A stretch of DNA of 64,000 nt, taken from positions 98,329,061-98,393,060 of the forward strand of contig NC_034410.1 of NCBI RefSeq assembly GCF_002078875.1, given 5' to 3'. The stretch is from Numida meleagris. Taxonomy: Eukaryota; Chordata; Aves; Galliformes; Numididae. Made by a program: the position numbers and the translations under genes. The stretch's first letter is position 1. Every line of letters begins with the position of its first letter. Of the stretch, positions 10,438-22,470 are shown one piece after another. The notes under the pieces were generated by a model that was given only the letters and a program-made list of their open reading frames with translations, was not told the origin of the DNA and did no database searches.

Positions 10438-13400
10438 TGTATTATGAGGTCCTTTGTAATTATTGTCCTGTTTAGTTCTTGTCTGATTCTGTTGCTGTGT
10501 GTTGAGATCTGTAGGCATATAAATGGATGCCATTCATCAACATGACAGCTGAATTTTAAATTTGGTGTTACTTTTTCAACTGTTCGGCTGTTCACTTTAA
10601 CATTAACATTGGAACAATCTTTACGTTATGTACTTTCTGAGATCCTTAATTCCAGATTTATGTACCATAGATGGAGAGGAATATATATTCCTCAGTGGAG
10701 TGGATATTTTTGTTTTCTAGAGATCTCTCTCAAGTAACATCTTAAGCACTTCTGAAATCATGGGACTGTTCATGATTAAGTTAAATCATCTACTGGGTCA
10801 TCAAAGTGACATAGGAGTTACTCAGACGACTGCTTCTGTTCTATACCAACAGCCCTGCCTCGAGGCAGAGATTCAGAACTGTTTTTACAATCTGAATCCC
10901 TCTGCTTCCATATGTTTTCCTAGACAATATGTGAAAAACATACTCACTCATTCTCTTTTACAAGTTAACAATACAGGTTTGTTGTTTTTCTTTAAATATG
11001 GGTTGTTGGAACCTCTGTCGCTATGGCAGGGAGAGTAAGAAAAAGATGATTATGAAAACAAATGAAGACATGTATTGCTAACCCACTGTTTATCAAAATG
11101 ACATAATTAACAATTTAACCGTAACCCTCCATAGCATGCTTTTGTGCATTTGGTAAAATTTCTCCTAGCTCTTTACCTCCCTGGGAGCAGGATCTGGCCA
11201 GCAGTCCAAAGGCTTTGTATTTGCTGCTGGACATAAACTGTAAATTGATTGCTAACATGTGTTTCTTTTCTTTTTCTTTTTTTTTTTAATTTTCAGTAGA
11301 AGTGAAAGAGCGAACAATTATACCAACTTCTTTTTAAAATTTGTTTCAAGTAGCACCTTTCCTTCATTTTCATTACACCAAACCTGCAGCAGATGTATAG
11401 CACAGTATTAACAGCAATTTTTAAACAGTATACTTTCCACAAAACAACGACTGTCAGACTTGCCATATGGGGGAGGCGAGGGGGGGGAAGAAGATAAAAT
11501 TAAAATTTGTTACAACTAACTTCATAATAAGATGTAACAGCAGTAAAACAAAACAGACTGACATTGGGCTGAAAAAGATAACTACAGAATTAGTTCTCAA
11601 AACAAACAATATTTTCATTGAAAAGTGCTGGATACCCTTAATTTTTTTTTGGAAGTAATCTTTGTTTAAACTAATAAGTTGATTCCTGAATGTAGAGTTC
11701 TCTATGAGAAGGATCATACCACGTTTTGAGTAAAAGTCTTCAATTAAAGACAGTGGTCACACTGCATAACCTTACAGACTTCTTTATGAAACATGCAAAA
11801 TAACAAACTGTAATTAAATATATGAATATATGACAATAATAAGAGCTTGATTAACTCTATTCTATAGGAAGCTGCATATTAATTTCCATAATCCTCAAAA
11901 TTAGATGAGTTCCATCTGAGTTTTTACGTTTTCCCTTGCCAAATGAAGATGCTAATCGTGCTATTCAAATGTTTGATGAGAGAACTGGGAAGCATACTGC
12001 AGACAAAAAATCTATACTGTTACCATTTTAGCAATACTCATGTGCCCAACTTAACCAATCATGAATGAAGCCCTTTTACTTAAATATTTGGGTAATGTCT
12101 AGAACATCTCAACAAATGAAGACTTTTGAATTTCATTTGCAGAGGATTAAAAAGGAATGGATGCTTTCTAAAAAAATTACCATGGTATTTATCCTTCTTG
12201 AGAAAAAAATGTCTGCACAATATAGTTGAGTATAATATTACTTGAATTTTAGAAGATATTTGTCTAAATCCTGCTTTACCAAAAACACATTTTGAGGTCT
12301 CTATTGAGTATTGATTAATTTTGGCACAAAAGATGAGTTCTACATCTGGATGTTGAATCATCCACCTGCCAGAAGTTATTTAATCAAGCCAACATATCTT
12401 ATGGTTACAGCAATCAACAAAAAAGATGCCAGTTTCTTATACTATCACTTTGTTTTCACTCAATTCTTATAGCTAGGATACAAATCTTACATTCCATGTA
12501 GTTTGTTGCTAAGCCAGCATTTGGAGATGGGATGGTGATTTTTTTTTTTTTTTTTTTTTGTCTGCTTAAAAATTGAGGCCACTAGCTGTAAAGAGCTACT
12601 ACTACACTAAAGAACATTTCAGTTCTATTATTGAGGGAAATATCCCAGCCAATTTCATTCCCAGCAGGTGTCATGAGGTTAAGCATTTCAGGGCATTAAA
12701 GTGTTGTTTTATTTCTCCTGGAGTTACTAGTCCAGTATAGTGTTTTTAGGTAATGTCCAGTGAGAAACGTGTTATGATTCCTTAGTGTCACAACAAATAA
12801 ACCAGCAAACCTTAGAGGAAAGATATTGTGACAACAATATAGAATCTATGGCTTACTCTTAGTCAAGCTTCTTACCAAACACCTACAATTGATTTTAATC
12901 CTACTGCTTTAGTCTTCAAAACCTTTTACGATTCCAGTTTCATTTACACCTTTGTTTCCTGCAAAGAGAGATGGTGTCATGCATAAAGCATTATTTGAGG
13001 GGATGTAGCAATGATTGCAACCACCTACAGTACAAACCAATTCTTTATCTGTTCTTCTGTTCCTCTTGGCTGATGTTTCAGCTTATTGATTTCAGATTAT
13101 CAGCAAGTGTCAGCCATTTGAAAATCACCATCTCTGAACAAGAGGAATGTCACATAAATGCTACAGAAATTACACCGGCTTTTACTGAATCTTAATCACT
13201 GAATTTCTGAACAGACTGATGATGACAGCTATCATGCTGAAAAATGTCATAATTTATGACACATAGTATGTGTTCTCTGGAAGACTGCAAACCAATACTT
13301 CAGCTTTTACTAGATATTTGGGATGCAGATTGCTATTTTACATAATTATGGCTGCCACAAAAGATTAAATTTGTACTAAAAATATGTACCACTATTTAAA

Positions 13401-15607
13401 CACAAAGGTTTTTTTTTTTTCCACTGCTTCTTCTCCTTCCTATCTCTATTCAATACATATCTAATTTCCTTTTTGTTGTTCTGCCTCCATTCTCTTTGCC
13501 ATACATTCTTTGCATTGTTCCATTTTCCTTTACACCCTTGTTATGTACCCCCATCTCTGCCATTCTAAGTCATCATTAATTTAGGTGAAGAATTCTTTTT
13601 TTCCTTTCTTCCTGGTACAGAATCATTCTAAATTCCCCTTTTTTATCCCCTCATTTCATGATATTATTTGATTCTCTCTATTTCACATCTCTGCAGTTCA
13701 AAATTCTTCCCTTTTCCATAATTTCTGTTTTGATGTGCTTCCTCCAACCAATTATTTTGCTATTTCTGTCCACTGACTACATGTTCATCTGACTCCTTCA
13801 CTGTTGAAATGTGTATTTTTTCAAAATACTGCATTTATTTTAATCAAGCCTCAAATAACTTAAAATGCCTTATCTGACGGTACACCTGTAAAGAGTCTTA
13901 AGCAAACCATAAGTACGTATCCAGTGTATTACTGGTCTGATCAGTGAAAAGCAACACTGCATTATGGATTTTGAGGAAGAAAAATGGAAGAAAGAATTGC
14001 TGTTACAGTTTAAGTAAATTGAGCAAAAGCAGAAAATCAAAGCTATATCATGAGGAGCTGCTCTGAATTTCTGTTTTTACCAGAGAGTAGCTAGACCTTA
14101 GATCCAGCCTTCACCTAAGCTTTCTTAGATGTGAATGTGTTTAATATGCATCCCTTAAGTCTCTATCTGATCAGCACCTCTCCTACTGCCTCATCTTCTC
14201 CTCTTTAGCTTAGTCATGGATTTAGGTTAATTTTTCTAGGCCTTTAGCTAATTTATTATTTAAATTGATCTGATTTTAATTTAACTGTCTTGCTAGGGTA
14301 CTTACAGTTTTCTTATGATTTGTAAATAGCATAATTATTACCTAATTAAAGTTAATTTAAATGCAAACTATTGTCAATTTCAATAGGTCCGGCACCCTCA
14401 GGATTAAAGGAGTTAGTTACTCACTTAATCATGTAACTCTCAAAGATACTTGTTTTAGAAAAATCTGTTTTTACATTAAGTATTGCATTTATTTGACAGA
14501 TTACTTTGTTACTTGCCAACTTGTTATTAGTATGTCATACACTAGTTTTCAGAAATCAACTTCTTGTTAAGCCGTTGTTAAACAGGAAGAAAAAGAGGCT
14601 TGCCAAAATTATACAGGTTTCATGTCTCATCTTGTTACTTTCCTACTGGATACTATAGCACAGAATGTACAGTGGCTTCTTTTTTTGTTATGTAGAATCT
14701 ATAAGCAGAATCAAAATCAAGCAAAACTTTCATTCTTGCTGGCACTTGCAATCTGTTTTGACAGACTGCAATATGAACAGTCTGGTAACTGAGAGAGAGT
14801 TGCTACTAAGGTCTTATATCCTGTGTTGACTTCCTATTAGCAGTTTAAAAAAAAAATCTGTCAGTACAATTCCAGTTTTAAGACTTTAATATTAAAAATC
14901 TTGACTATGAATGTTTAATGTTGCTTAATTAATTTAAATTGTACGAACTATTATTTCACTGAGGCATTCAGTGAGAACAGAGATACCAAGGGCCTCGTAA
15001 GTAGTAATTAAGACTGTGAAACAAGAGTTGTGATGAAGCAGATAGCGTGCTGGTGCTTTCTTCTCCATGTTCAGTGCAGTTCTAGAGCATCATCAGGAAA
15101 TGCTTTTGAAGCAACAGACCTGCTTCATACAAAGAGTGACATTTTGCTTTAACTAAAAGCCTTTTGACCTGCCTCATATCCCTGATGAGGGTAATGGTTC
15201 CAGTTGGTTGCTGTTCATCCAGGCAGACCTGAGAGCTGTGCTCAGTGGGATTTTGGGCACTTCTGTAGTTTGACCATCTTGGTGCCCAAATGAGGTCAGC
15301 AAAGGGGAGATGGCCTGACCAGCATACCAGCCATCTAATTTCAACCTGTGCACCACAGAAGAGGTGACAGCCACCTCCAGCTATGGTGATTTCATATCTG
15401 AGGATGGTTGATTTCTAAATGTATTTAATAATGGACTAGGGAAATATTAACCCCAAAGCCAATATCTATTCCAAAGGTTTGGGTTATTTCATCACTCGAT
15501 GGAAGCAAAGGGTGAAGACAAAACAAACATTAGTATTCTGAGAATATGGAACACAGAGAAGAAAAGAAGCACTGACCCTCAGTAAGGTTTGGATAAAGTT
15601 CTAAATC
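10438..15607. other. Unique AT-rich DNA, nothing recognised
   Basis: Contains a T21 run at 12539-12559 and a pyrimidine-rich stretch around 13410-13560, but no recognisable gene, CR1 or LTR. The minus-strand frame at 15174-15374 is open for 66 codons and reads protein-like, yet has no clear splice borders or known motif. Confidence 0.5.
12539..12559. repeat. T21 homopolymer
   Basis: Twenty-one consecutive T; no retroposed body is recognised beside it. Confidence 0.9.
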
Positions 15608-15835
15608 TCAGATGTTCAAAGGATTATTCACATCACATTCAGGTTCAGCAGACTCAGCTGCAGGGTATTCGAGGGGGTTTGGTGCCTCCATCTGTCCAGG
15701 GTTTCCTGTCTGCCCAACAGCAAGGTAATTCAGCTGTGGATCCTCTCCTCCTATAGGTGGGATATATACAATGAAGTAATTTCGGCAAAATACAGGCATG
15801 TGTTTCCACAGTCCACTCTGCCATCCATTCCAAGT
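15608..15835 (-). other. Weak candidate exon, unidentified
   Basis: On the minus strand a TTTGATTTCTCAG acceptor-like sequence ends at 15836 and is followed by an open frame of about 75 codons to a stop at 15608. The translation starts TWNGWQSGLWKHMPVF and is rich in Trp, Pro and Asn, ending acidic then NNPLNI. This composition is more protein-like than most open stretches nearby. No family is recognised, no partner exon was found, and a chance open frame cannot be excluded. Confidence 0.13.
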
Positions 15836-15847
15836 CTGAGAAATCAA

Positions 15848-18107
15848 ACATGAATATTATTGTGTATGAGACATTAATGATTTTGTGAGGTAAAATAATC
15901 ATTGATAAGTTTCTAAAAGAAAATGAAAAATAAGAAAGTAGTGTTATAGTATATAATATAGCATCCTTCTAAATGAATGATTCTATATGTTTGTCTGAGT
16001 TTAGTTCAAAACACAATGAGAATTCAATTCATAACTACTTTTACTAGTTGTTGACTAACTGAAGAATTATTTTGGAAGGTCAGTTGCTCAAGAGCTGATA
16101 TTATTAGTATTTTAATGCTTTTCTCATCAACAATTAAAGGTGTCCTCATTATTAACTATTTGTCAGTTACAATACATTTATGGAAATCATTTGTTATTTT
16201 TAATTAATTCTATGTAGAAAATGCCTATCAAAAGAAAAAAATGTGTAAGGTATTACTTGTTTTCTATCTTTTGTTTGAAACGTTGCTTCATAAACAAGAG
16301 AAATTTTAAATAATTTTTGCCAGTTGTAAGATCAGCTCACTGATACCTAGTTATGGCCTCAAATTACTGCGGTCTTAATTTTGTCTGTTGTGCTATACTC
16401 TCAAATTTTAGATTATGTCTGAGCTAACAAACCAAAGTAACGCATAATACAAAGGAATTCAGCTGGACTCATGGTATGGGACACTGACCATAAAATATAA
16501 AATGCCTAGAGCAATTCCACCACTCAAAGCCTTGAAAAGGGTATAATTTGAGCAACTCAGTGTTCTTCTACTAATATCTTTGAAGTAAAGCATATTTTCC
16601 ATTAACACAACAGGAATAATTACAACCCATACTATGCAGAAGGACTTTATGCAGAAGTAAATTCAACTCTGTGAACTTTTTTTACAGGTTATAATTAGGC
16701 CCCAGAATTGCTTTCTTTGAAATAAAATTTGCTGTGTTGGACTAGGAGTATCATTACATTCCTTCCTCCAAAATGCATGTATAAATAATGCACTTTCTGG
16801 GTTAACTGTAAGGGATTTGATTTCACATTTTTAGAAGAAAATAAATCTTATTATAATTATTTATGTTCTATTTAGAATTAGATATACAAGTACAAGTCAT
16901 TATTCCTTTTTACAAAAGAGGAGATCATCAGTACTTGACCTGATGTAGTATACAGGGGAATATAAAATCCATTCTTAGGAAGGTCACTGTTACAACATAT
17001 TTTTAAGCTTTATTTGTATGAAAATGGTATTTTTGCCTCAATGTCAGCTTTCAGTGACACTCCCTTTAGTCTCAAGAAGAAAGACAAAGTCCAGGTGATT
17101 TACATCTCAAATCATTTTCCTGAAAGCAGCACAATAACCAGAGATATGGTGCGTGAGGCTTGAGAGGCCCCAGATTGTTGACCAGTCAGTGGAAGTTGGT
17201 CCAAGGCAGTACCAGGTGCTCCTAAATGATGTCAAACTATTATCTGTAGGATCCTTTTCTGGAAACTTAAAATGATACCTCCATATTAGATTAGATATTA
17301 AGAATTTATTTTTAACTAAAGGGTAGTGAAGTAATGAAATTTCTGGATTTGAGGTTTTTTGGAGTAGACAAGACAAACATTAGCCAGGAATGATGGGCTC
17401 AGTTGTGGCTGAGTCTGCTTTGGGGGCAAAGAAGTGGCTAAGATGATCTTGCAATTTCCCAAGGAACAACTTCGGACAGATATACGAACTATTCCTGCCT
17501 CTAGTATTTTCTAAGTTTTCTTTCTTGAAACATTTCCCATTGTAGCTAGTCAGTCACAGTTACCTCATCCCACCATCTCATACGGCAAGGAACATCCCTG
17601 TTATGAATTACAATTTCTTCCTTCACACATTTCCAGCTTTTCATGACTATCCAGTCCCTACTTGGCTTTTCTTCTGCCACGTGGATCTCTAGCTGCAATG
17701 CTACATTTATCCGTCAGGATCAGAAATCAGTGAAAGGGCTCAGGAGACAAGAATTGTCTGACTTTTCACAGCGTTCTCCATCAATAGCCATCAGTGTCAC
17801 TCTCTGTTTTGCTCACTTCATGACCATGTGGCTGTGCATCAACTGGATCACATGTGCTGTCTTTCTCCATACTTTTTACCAAGACCTGGTCTTCAAGCTA
17901 ATACTTATTTATTGTTGCAGTAGCTGAGATTTGAGATAGAAACGTATGCTCTGTGATTCCCAACTTTCAAAAACATAGCTAAGCTATCTCTAAATCAAGT
18001 TCTTTAGGTACTCTTAGTAGTGTAGTTGGCTGGTCCCACATACGATTATGACTGCAGCTGCACTGCTTCCACTGAAATCCAAGCCAAGGTTAAAACTATT
18101 TGTACTA
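15848..18107. other. Unique DNA, nothing recognised
   Basis: AT-rich sequence; open frames at 17107-17376 (minus) and 17643-17927 (plus) show no known motif. Confidence 0.5.
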
Positions 18108-18668
18108 CTGAACACAAGCCAGTGGTGTGTTCCTGCAATTAAAGCTAAAAACACACTGGACTGCATTGACAGGAGCATAATAAGCAGCTGGAGGGAAATG
18201 ATTATTCTTTTCTACTTGGTGCTGTGATTTGGCTGAATATTCAGCACTTGTTCTGATTTTGGTCTTCCTGCAGTAATATGAGCAGAGAAAGTTCAGCAGA
18301 TACCTACCAAGACAGTTGAGGGGATGGAGCATATACCTTACTAGAAGAATCAAAGGGGAGTGTGTTTGTTCAATGTGAAGCAAATAGGTTCAAAAAGGTA
18401 CAATTACTTCTTCAAGTGCCTAGAAAGGGGTATTAGAGAAGGTGAAGCAGCTTCTTCTAAGAGATACACAGTGGAAGAATAAGGCATTAGTCACAACCTG
18501 CAACAAGAGAAATCAGTACTGCATTATAACAAAAAAACCCATGAATTGGTCAAGCTAAACATGGTGAGGCAATTAACTTTACAGTTTTGGAGCTCTACTT
18601 TCAGCACAATGTTGGCCTAGACAGCCTCCTTGGTGTCTTCCAACCCAAATCTTCCTGTGACTGATTCT
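18108..18668 (+). mobile_element. Old, highly diverged CR1, plus sense
   Basis: The copy is recognisable by order of landmarks: a degraded 'AGCCAGCAGTGTGCCCTTGC' region near 18117, the TGGACTGCATTGACAGGAGC region near 18158, and the 3' end GGCCTAGACAGCCTCCTTGG near 18611 followed by CTTCCAACCCAAATC. The body between these is heavily mutated and partly deleted. It is clearly older than the copies at 7.7 and 21.2 kb. Confidence 0.75.
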
Positions 18669-19606
18669 ACTCTTTGTCTTCACAGAAGAAATGTCTTGGT
18701 AAACAACCCTAGCACAAGAAAAATCTTTGTATCTCTTGCATATGAGAACTGCTTTAGCTGTGTGGTCTGTGTGGGAGGAGAAATCATAGGACGGCTGCAT
18801 CTCCATATTAGAGCATACAATAGGATTCAGTAGTTCCCAGGATTCTTGGAGTATACTACAGGATATGATTATTAATAATAAGAATTCCAGTAACTTTTTA
18901 TTAGGATCAAGTTTATCCTCCACAGAATAATAGTAGTTCCGTTAGGCTAATTTTGAAAGGATTTGATCTGATCTGTGTATGAGCTAAGTTGTTGTGACGC
19001 TGGAGGAAATGAGAAATCATAATCTCTTTAAGAAAGCTGCACTAAAGAAATGCCCCAGAGTTCACACTATTGCTCACCTTATTTTATGGAGTTCCTTTCC
19101 CTTTCAATGTGCTATATTTTATTAGGAAAAGGCAAAAGGGTTTTTCCTCACTGGACAATATATTGAGTAAATGTGGTACATGTAATGTTTACAAGGAAGT
19201 TGTAAACATATATCTAGCATCAAACAGAAACTATATCGCTCTTCACTGTTGTAATCACTGTCCTTTGAAGTCTGAGATCCCATAATTATCCATTAAAAAA
19301 ATTAGTTATGATCTAGTTTTTCTTTCATGTAGGAAGTTACTCCAATGACGCTACTTAGAGCAATTATACTTCCCCCACTCCAAAACATATACATGGTTAT
19401 TAAAGATATTTAAACCCCTGTACTATGGACATTTCTCTGATTTTGAGATAAAAGCCACTTAAAAAAAATGCTTTTCTTTAGAAACAGTTCCATCTGTGCT
19501 ACTGTACTACAGTCTGATTAGCACTGCAGCTAATGAGAAACAAAAGCATAGACTAGCTTATTAGACACAGACAGACACCAAGAATAATTGTGATATTTAA
19601 AGCAGA
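18669..19606. other. Unique AT-rich DNA
   Basis: Nothing is recognised between two CR1 copies of opposite orientation. Confidence 0.55.
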
Positions 19607-20145
19607 GTTATAGAGTCACAGCATCACAGAATATCCAGAGTTGAAGAGAAACTTCAAAGATCCTGGAGTCCAACTCCTGGCTCCACATGGATCACCCCAA
19701 ATGCAAATCCTATCTCTGAGTGCTATCCAAATGCTCCTTGAACTCAGGCAGCTCGGGGCTGTGCCCACTGCCCTGGGCAGCCTGTTCCATGCCCACCGCC
19801 CTCTGGTGCAGACCCTTTCCCTAACCCCCACCTGCCCCTCCCCTGACACAGCTCCATGCCGTTCCCTCGGGCCCTGTCGCTGTCCCCAGAGAGCAGAGCT
19901 CAGCACTGCCCCTCCGCTCCCTGTGAGGAGCTGCAGCCGCCATGAGGCCTTCCCAGAGCCTCCTCTACTCTGGGCTGAACAGACAGACGGACCTTTGCTG
20001 CTCCTCCTACGTCCCACCCTCTGGACCCTTCACCATCTTTGCAGCCCTCCTCTGGATGCTATCTAACAGTTTAATGTCCTTCATACATTGTGGTGCCCAA
20101 AACTTTACCTAGTGCTCAAAGCGAGGCTGTACCAGTGCAGAGGTA
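19607..20145 (-). mobile_element. CR1 retrotransposon, 5'-truncated, minus sense, GC-rich subfamily
   Basis: Opens with the antisense tail (TCACAGCATCACAGAAT), continues through AAAGATCCTGGAGTCCAACT and GCCCTGGGCAGCCTGTTCC, and reaches the antisense ORF2 region (GCCCTCCTCTGGATGCTATC; TGGTGCCCAAAACTTTACCT). The GC content is distinctly higher than the surroundings. The 133-codon minus frame at 19616-20017 and the 141-codon plus frame at 19641-20066 both fall in it and are not independent genes. This subfamily differs from the 10.2-kb and 21.2-kb copies in its 3' UTR wording. Confidence 0.92.
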
Positions 20146-21237
20146 TGTAAGCGAAGAGACTGTTTTGTCATTTAGTTCCTTTATCTTCTGTATACTTTTA
20201 GCACTCTGGAAAAGTTTTTAGGAACTGTTACATTATTTTATCAGAACCACAACAAACATATCATTCACAATGTTTCTTCATAGACATAAAATATTTGCCA
20301 TTTTAATCAGTGAAGTGGCTTTTAAATATATAATTTTCTGTAGTAGAATAAACAACATATTTTTTATACACTCATCTCCAGCAAATGTTGCCCATTTTAT
20401 CAGAGAAACTTTGGCATTCCTGCAGTGAAAATCATTTATCCTCCTCTGAAAATTGCTTTTGCTTTGTAGAAATTGTTAAATGAAGCTGAAAAAGGTTCAG
20501 TTGCCCTGAGAATTGGCAGAAATATTATTCATTTGCTTGGATTTGTTTGAATTTTCTGCACATTTTGACAGCACAATAAGACACTACATATAAAGAGGCA
20601 GACACACTATTTGTAAATTCAGCTAAACACCTGAGACAGTATAACCAAAATATAATACATTTACCATTTGGTACCTTTTCCATTTGTTGTAGATTTCTTG
20701 GTTGTTACTTCCTGTTGAAGTTCACAGGGGCAGATGGAGAATTGAAAGCCCCAGGAGATGAAGGCTAAACCAGTATAATCCAGTGCCAACTCACAAATTT
20801 CAGATTTTGGCTGATGTTTCGTTAATGTTATACTACCAGGAAATGTAATAATATTATACTGGAGGAATATTCAGCATATGTATTGGACAGTACATACGTC
20901 CAATATTCCCACCTGTTAAGTACCTGGGCATATACTTGGATCACTCAAGTTTGTTGTTTGTGTCTGCTCCAGCAGAACTGTGAAACACAGGCATATAAAC
21001 ACATAAGCATTTTGGCTTGTTTAGAGTACAGAAGGATCTTTGCAAGTTTCTCAGTAGGGTTGACAACTCTGATTTGGTTTTCAATTAGGGAATGATCCAT
21101 TTCCATGCTCCCTAAAATAACAGGTACAGTCATTTCTAGCTGATGTTTAGCACACAGTGGAAGAAAAAACTACGATGGCAGAGGTACATGGTCATTTTTC
21201 CCATTCTACAGATGCTGTAGTTTATAAATACAGATAT
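20146..21237. other. Unique AT-rich DNA
   Basis: No repeat or exon signature was found. Confidence 0.55.
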
Positions 21238-22092
21238 CATAGAATCATAGAATCATAGAATGGCTTGGGTTGAAAAGGACCTCAAAGATCATCGAGTCTC
21301 AACCACCCTGCCAAGTGCAGAGTCGCCAACCACTAGACCAGGCTGCCCAGAGTCACGTCCAGCCTGGCCTTGAATGCCTCCAGGGATGGGGCATCCACAG
21401 CCTCCCTGGGCAACCTGTTCCAGTGCGTCACCACCCTCTGTGTGAAAAACTTCCTCCTAATATCTAACCTAAATCTCCCCTGTCTCAGCTTAAAACCATT
21501 CCCCCTTGTCCTATCACTATCCTGTTTATACGCTCCCTTCAAGTATTGGAAGGCCACAATGAGGTCTCCCCGGAGCCTTCTCTTCTCCAAACTAAACAAG
21601 CCCAGTTCCCTCAACCTTTCCTCATAAGAGAGGTGCTCCAGCCCTCTGATCATCTTGGTCGCCCTCCTCTGCACTCGTTCCAACAGCTCCACATCCTTCT
21701 TGCGCTGGGGGCCCCAGGCCTGGACACAGTACTCCAGATGGGGCCTCACAAGAGCCGAGTAGAGGGGGACCACCACCTCCCTCTCCCTGCTGACCACTCC
21801 TCTTTTAATGCAGCCCAGAACATAGTTGGCCCTCCGGGCTGCCAGCGCACACTGCTGGCTCATGTCCAGCTTCTTGTCCACCAGGACCCCCAAGTCCCTC
21901 TCTGCAGGGCTGCTTTCAAGTACTTCTTCCCCCAGGTTGTATAAATACCTGGGATTGCCCTGGCCCAAGTGCAGCACCCTGTTGAACCTCGTTAGGTTCT
22001 CGTGGGCCCACTTGTCCAGCCTGTCCAGGTCCCTCTGGATGGCTTCCCTTCCTTCCAATGTATCGACTGCACCGCTCAGCTTGGTGTCATAT
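21238..22092 (-). mobile_element. CR1 retrotransposon with long open ORF2 C-terminal frame
   Basis: The antisense tail has three ATAGAATC-type units at 21238-21262. The minus strand carries an uninterrupted frame, 21333-22118, of 261 codons. It encodes the C-terminal part of CR1 ORF2 reverse transcriptase: [19 protein letters not shown] (the FADDTKL-type region), a [18 protein letters not shown] segment, [55 protein letters not shown] and [19 protein letters not shown]. The endonuclease and the RT catalytic region upstream are absent, so it cannot act by itself. Two short in-frame deletions relative to sister copies (near KQDSDRTRG and NRVLHLG) leave the frame open. The first ~9 codons lie outside recognisable CR1. 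Confidence 0.95.
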
Positions 22093-22115
22093 GTTACAAA
22101 TATGTACGTATCTTC

Positions 22116-22120
22116 CACAT
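22116..22120. repeat. Target-site duplication, left copy (CACAT)
   Basis: CACAT before the LTR corresponds to CGCAT after it (22466-22470). The single difference is a G-to-A change consistent with CpG decay. Confidence 0.65.
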
Positions 22121-22465
22121 TGTCGTGGAAATGCTAAGTCACAGCCTGACCCAGTGATTGAGCACCTGGTGGGAAGGCAGGGCCAACCCAGGGGAGCTCA
22201 GATGCATGCAATGCTCCTGAGTGACTGGAAGGGATGGAGCCAGGATCCACCTCTTCCCAGACCTCATTTCAGGGTTGGCAGTAGATGTGAGGGTATTTTG
22301 CTGGAGATCCCTGCCTGCTTGAGGCCTTCCAAGGGTGAGCAGCTTTTTTTCCCTTTGTTTCTGTGTCTATGGCTGCTGCATTTGGGCTTTTCCTTGTTTG
22401 CTGCAGCCAAAGACTTCACTGCCCTGCTATTATCACTGTGCTTTCCATCACATTATAGTGTTACA
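22121..22465 (+). mobile_element. Solo LTR, avian endogenous retrovirus, family A copy 2
   Basis: This 345-bp element runs from TGTCGTGG to GTGTTACA and is bordered by near-identical 5-bp duplications (CACAT/CGCAT). Its first ~170 bp match the 6.56-kb copy with three transition differences. The remaining half is much more diverged. No internal retroviral genes flank it. It begins about 28 bp beyond the truncated end of the minus-sense CR1, and the sequence to its right (22471 on) is not CR1, so the LTR lies next to the CR1 rather than inside it. Confidence 0.82.
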
Positions 22466-22470
22466 CGCAT
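22466..22470. repeat. Target-site duplication, right copy (CGCAT)
   Basis: Right partner of 22116-22120, still carrying the CpG. Confidence 0.65.

Noticed and set aside
18105..18383. 92-codon minus-strand frame
   Set aside because: Antisense of the old CR1 copy at 18.1-18.7 kb.
19616..20066. Long overlapping frames on both strands (133 and 141 codons)
   Set aside because: Both lie inside a GC-rich minus-sense CR1 copy; they are repeat sequence, not host genes.
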